Made by a program: the position numbers and the translations under genes. From an uncultured Clostridia bacterium (lineage in GTDB: Bacteria; Bacillota_A; Clostridia; Christensenellales; UBA1242), in NCBI GenBank assembly GCA_947629895.1, contig CANRFP010000040.1, forward strand, positions 1-11,467: a stretch of 11,467 nucleotides of DNA, written 5' to 3'. The notes beneath the pieces are model-generated. The model was not told where the DNA came from. It saw only the letters and a list, made by a program, of their open reading frames with translations, and did not search any database. The first letter of the stretch is position 1; every line of letters begins with the position of its first letter. Of the stretch, positions 9,584 through 11,467 are shown in pieces.

Positions 9584-11383
9584 ATGATTATAACAGATAT
9601 TCAAATAAAAAATTACAAATCGATTTTGGATTCCAATAAAATCCATCTTGAGGACAAATTAACTATTCTTATTGGTAAAAACGAATCGGGGAAATCCAAC
9701 TTGTTACAGGCTATAAGGGACATTAATTGTCTGCAAGACAATGTAAAAATTTATCCATACCATAATCGTGATTATCCACCCCAAATTACATTGAATGTTT
9801 TATTGACAGAAAAAGAAAAATCCTTTTTTCTTAACAAATATGGGGTAAATATATCCGTTGCCGTAATTTACATAGAAATTGGAGATAAATTTTCTGTAGA
9901 ATTAGAACGAGACATCTGGGACGAAATAGAGAAACCCTTCATAAATGATTTTAAAAATCAAACAGGTGTAGACATTCATTTTAATTCAGAACAGGCAGAT
10001 GACGAAAATATTGTATCAGAATGTGGAGAAGAGAATAAACAAGCGTATATAGGTTTGTATAATGAAATGCGAGAAGCAAAAAATAAAAAAACAAACGAGT
10101 TATGTGAAGACATTACTAAACTTTTGCCAAAAATAAAGTATTTATCGACAATGGACAATGTACTACCTGAAAAAATAGAAACGACCAATTTAAGCAGTGT
10201 TCCAGTAAAACTGTTAGCCCAATTTATAAAGAAGCAGAGTTTAGGTAAATTTGACGATGCAATTTTTCAAAAGATTTTAGAATGTCCAGATTCACAAGAA
10301 AGGAAAAGACTTTGCGACAATGTTTCAAAAGTTTTAACACGATTTTTTGAGGAGAACTATAAACAATATGAATTGAAATTTGATTTAACACCCGATTCAA
10401 ATAAAATAGATATTTATGTAAAAGATTATTTTAAAGAAAATCAAGATGATGGAATGGGGTTATATTTAGATCAAAGGAGTACAGGATTAAATTGGTTCGT
10501 TTCTTTTGTTATAACATGTAATAGCTTTGATGACAACGAAATTTTTGTGTTGGATGAACCCGGTATGTATTTACACTTAGAGGGGCAGCAAAATATGTTG
10601 TCTCTATTAAAAAGGTTGTCTAATGAAAGACAAATCATAATTTGCACTCATAGTCCATATTTAATTGATCCGGATATGATCCCTATTGTAAGACTTGTAG
10701 AAAAAGTTGATAGTTCATTGGATTCCCAATCTTTTAGTGAAACAAAAGTTTATAAAAATTTACATTCGTTTAAAGATAACGACACAATTCAAACTTTATG
10801 CGATGCTATTGGTTATAATATACATAAAGGCTTGAGTTATCATAGTGATAAAGCTTTGATAGTAGAGGGAATTTCAGATCTTTTATTATTAAAAGCATAC
10901 GCTAAGATAATACAAAAAAGCCTTGATTATGATATATTTTTTGCAAAGTCATCATCAAAAATGGATATTATGTATGCTTTATTATCAGGTTTAGGAATAA
11001 AGAAAATAGTTGCGTTATTTGATAAAGATAGGGATGGGGCAAAAGCATATGGAGAGATGCCATATATTCAAGATTATGCTGTTTTTACGCATGAAATTAC
11101 TGAACAAGAAAAATTGTTTCCTGCAAAAATTATAAACAAAATGAGCATTGAAGATATTTTGAGCAAAGAAGATTTTAAAAAGTATTATTTGAATGGAGAC
11201 GAAAAATTTGCAAAATTAACTTTATCTAATTCAGAAATCGCCAAAAATAAAAATTCTAAATATTTAGATTCTAAAATGTTGTTAGATAAAATTGATGAAT
11301 GCGATTTTTCTGCTGAGAGTAAAAAAGAAATCAAACGTTTGTTTGATGCGATAGATGATAAATTTGCTTTATACGAAAATTAG
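9584..11383 (+). CDS. OLD-family ATP-dependent nuclease (AAA/ABC ATPase + TOPRIM)
   Basis: The 599-aa product starts MIITDIQIKNYKSI, the usual opening of SMC/RecF-like ATPases. Walker A is GKNESGKS (31-38); a signature-like RSTGLNW precedes Walker B FVLDEPG (321-327), and the H-loop is CTHSP (354-358). A TOPRIM domain follows: VEGISD (E428) and FDKDRDG (D480, D482), so ATPase and nuclease residues are all present. OLD proteins form nucleases in phage defence; GajA of Gabija and lysogeny-interfering P2 Old are relatives. ATG 9584 follows GGAGG. The next gene has its own promoter, so this looks like a single-gene (class 1-like) OLD, but a UvrD/GajB-type partner beyond the window cannot be excluded. 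Codon use is AT-rich like its neighbours. No terminator is seen directly after it. Confidence 0.88.
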   Translation: MIITDIQIKNYKSILDSNKIHLEDKLTILIGKNESGKSNLLQAIRDINCLQDNVKIYPYHNRDYPPQITLNVLLTEKEKSFFLNKYGVNISVAVIYIEIGDKFSVELERDIWDEIEKPFINDFKNQTGVDIHFNSEQADDENIVSECGEENKQAYIGLYNEMREAKNKKTNELCEDITKLLPKIKYLSTMDNVLPEKIETTNLSSVPVKLLAQFIKKQSLGKFDDAIFQKILECPDSQERKRLCDNVSKVLTRFFEENYKQYELKFDLTPDSNKIDIYVKDYFKENQDDGMGLYLDQRSTGLNWFVSFVITCNSFDDNEIFVLDEPGMYLHLEGQQNMLSLLKRLSNERQIIICTHSPYLIDPDMIPIVRLVEKVDSSLDSQSFSETKVYKNLHSFKDNDTIQTLCDAIGYNIHKGLSYHSDKALIVEGISDLLLLKAYAKIIQKSLDYDIFFAKSSSKMDIMYALLSGLGIKKIVALFDKDRDGAKAYGEMPYIQDYAVFTHEITEQEKLFPAKIINKMSIEDILSKEDFKKYYLNGDEKFAKLTLSNSEIAKNKNSKYLDSKMLLDKIDECDFSAESKKEIKRLFDAIDDKFALYEN

Positions 11384-11396
11384 TTTTTAGAAAGTG

Positions 11397-11425
11397 TTGA
11401 CATTTTGGGCTAAGTGGAGTATAAT
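11397..11425 (+). promoter_or_regulatory. sigma-A promoter of the next gene
   Basis: Perfect TTGACA (11397-11402), 17 bases, perfect TATAAT (11420-11425), the best consensus promoter in the window. It means the next gene is transcribed independently of the OLD-family gene. Confidence 0.85.
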
Positions 11426-11456
11426 GTAGGTATAAATTTATTAAAAGGAGTCGCCA

Positions 11457-11467
11457 ATGAGGATTAG
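11457..11467 (+). CDS. start of a gene running out of the window
   Basis: ATG at 11457 follows AAAGGAG (11443-11449) at good spacing, downstream of a consensus promoter. Only the first three codons (MRI) are visible, so nothing can be said about the product. Confidence 0.6.

Noticed and set aside
9584..11467. Gabija (GajA-GajB) operon
   Set aside because: No helicase gene is visible, and the next gene has its own consensus promoter. It cannot be excluded beyond the window, but it is not supported.

Overview
The window is AT-rich, compact DNA that looks like a low-GC Gram-positive chromosome (uncultured Bacillota/Clostridia type). Shine-Dalgarno sites are strong (AAGGAGG-like), promoters are TTGACA/TATAAT or extended TGnTATAAT, terminators are hairpin plus T-run, a Y-family polymerase is paired with a YolD-like protein, and TGA is used as stop (standard code 11). 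No integrase, transposase, CRISPR array or plasmid gene is visible, but several features suggest an accessory, recombining region: two truncated tRNA genes, a repeated intergenic element, a paralogous gene pair, a chimeric ORF and a defence-like ATPase-nuclease.

Layout. 1-727: the 3' end of a DUF1848 protein and a small hypothetical protein. 728-978: a 16-bp palindrome overlapping 11-bp repeats, then a broken tRNA-Thr(CGT)-like sequence. 979-3546: five small genes (hypothetical, Nudix hydrolase, 2H phosphoesterase/RNA-ligase-like protein, SAM methyltransferase, GNAT acetyltransferase). The first four are each preceded by a copy of the same intergenic element. The methyltransferase reading frame breaks at a dnaX-type slippery heptamer. 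3556-5152: a Y-family translesion polymerase, apparently leaderless, overlapping a YolD-like gene.

5213-8848: two minus-strand paralogues of an unrecognised ~285-aa family, both ending ...FERELSGGGKQ, flank a plus-strand 253-aa unknown, a 25-codon leaderless mini-ORF and a HAD/5'-nucleotidase-like gene. The second paralogue has a TTGACA/TATAAT promoter with a run of nine G:C pairs in its spacer, so it is a candidate phase-variable promoter. 8906-9198: a chimeric remnant with an FAD-oxidoreductase N-terminus. 9242-9475 (minus): a promoter-to-terminator unit whose only recognisable content is the 3' half of a tRNA-Leu(CAA). 9556-11383: a divergently transcribed OLD-family ATPase-TOPRIM nuclease, probably for phage defence. 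A new promoter and the first codons of another gene close the window.

The genes do not form one pathway. Nudix, HAD nucleotidase and Y-family polymerase all touch nucleotide pools or DNA damage, but this is only a loose link. The most noteworthy items are the G9 promoter, the paralogue family, the tRNA-Leu half-gene unit next to the OLD nuclease, the repeat-separated small genes and the slippery frameshift. All calls come from reading the sequence and from memory of protein families; no database search was possible.
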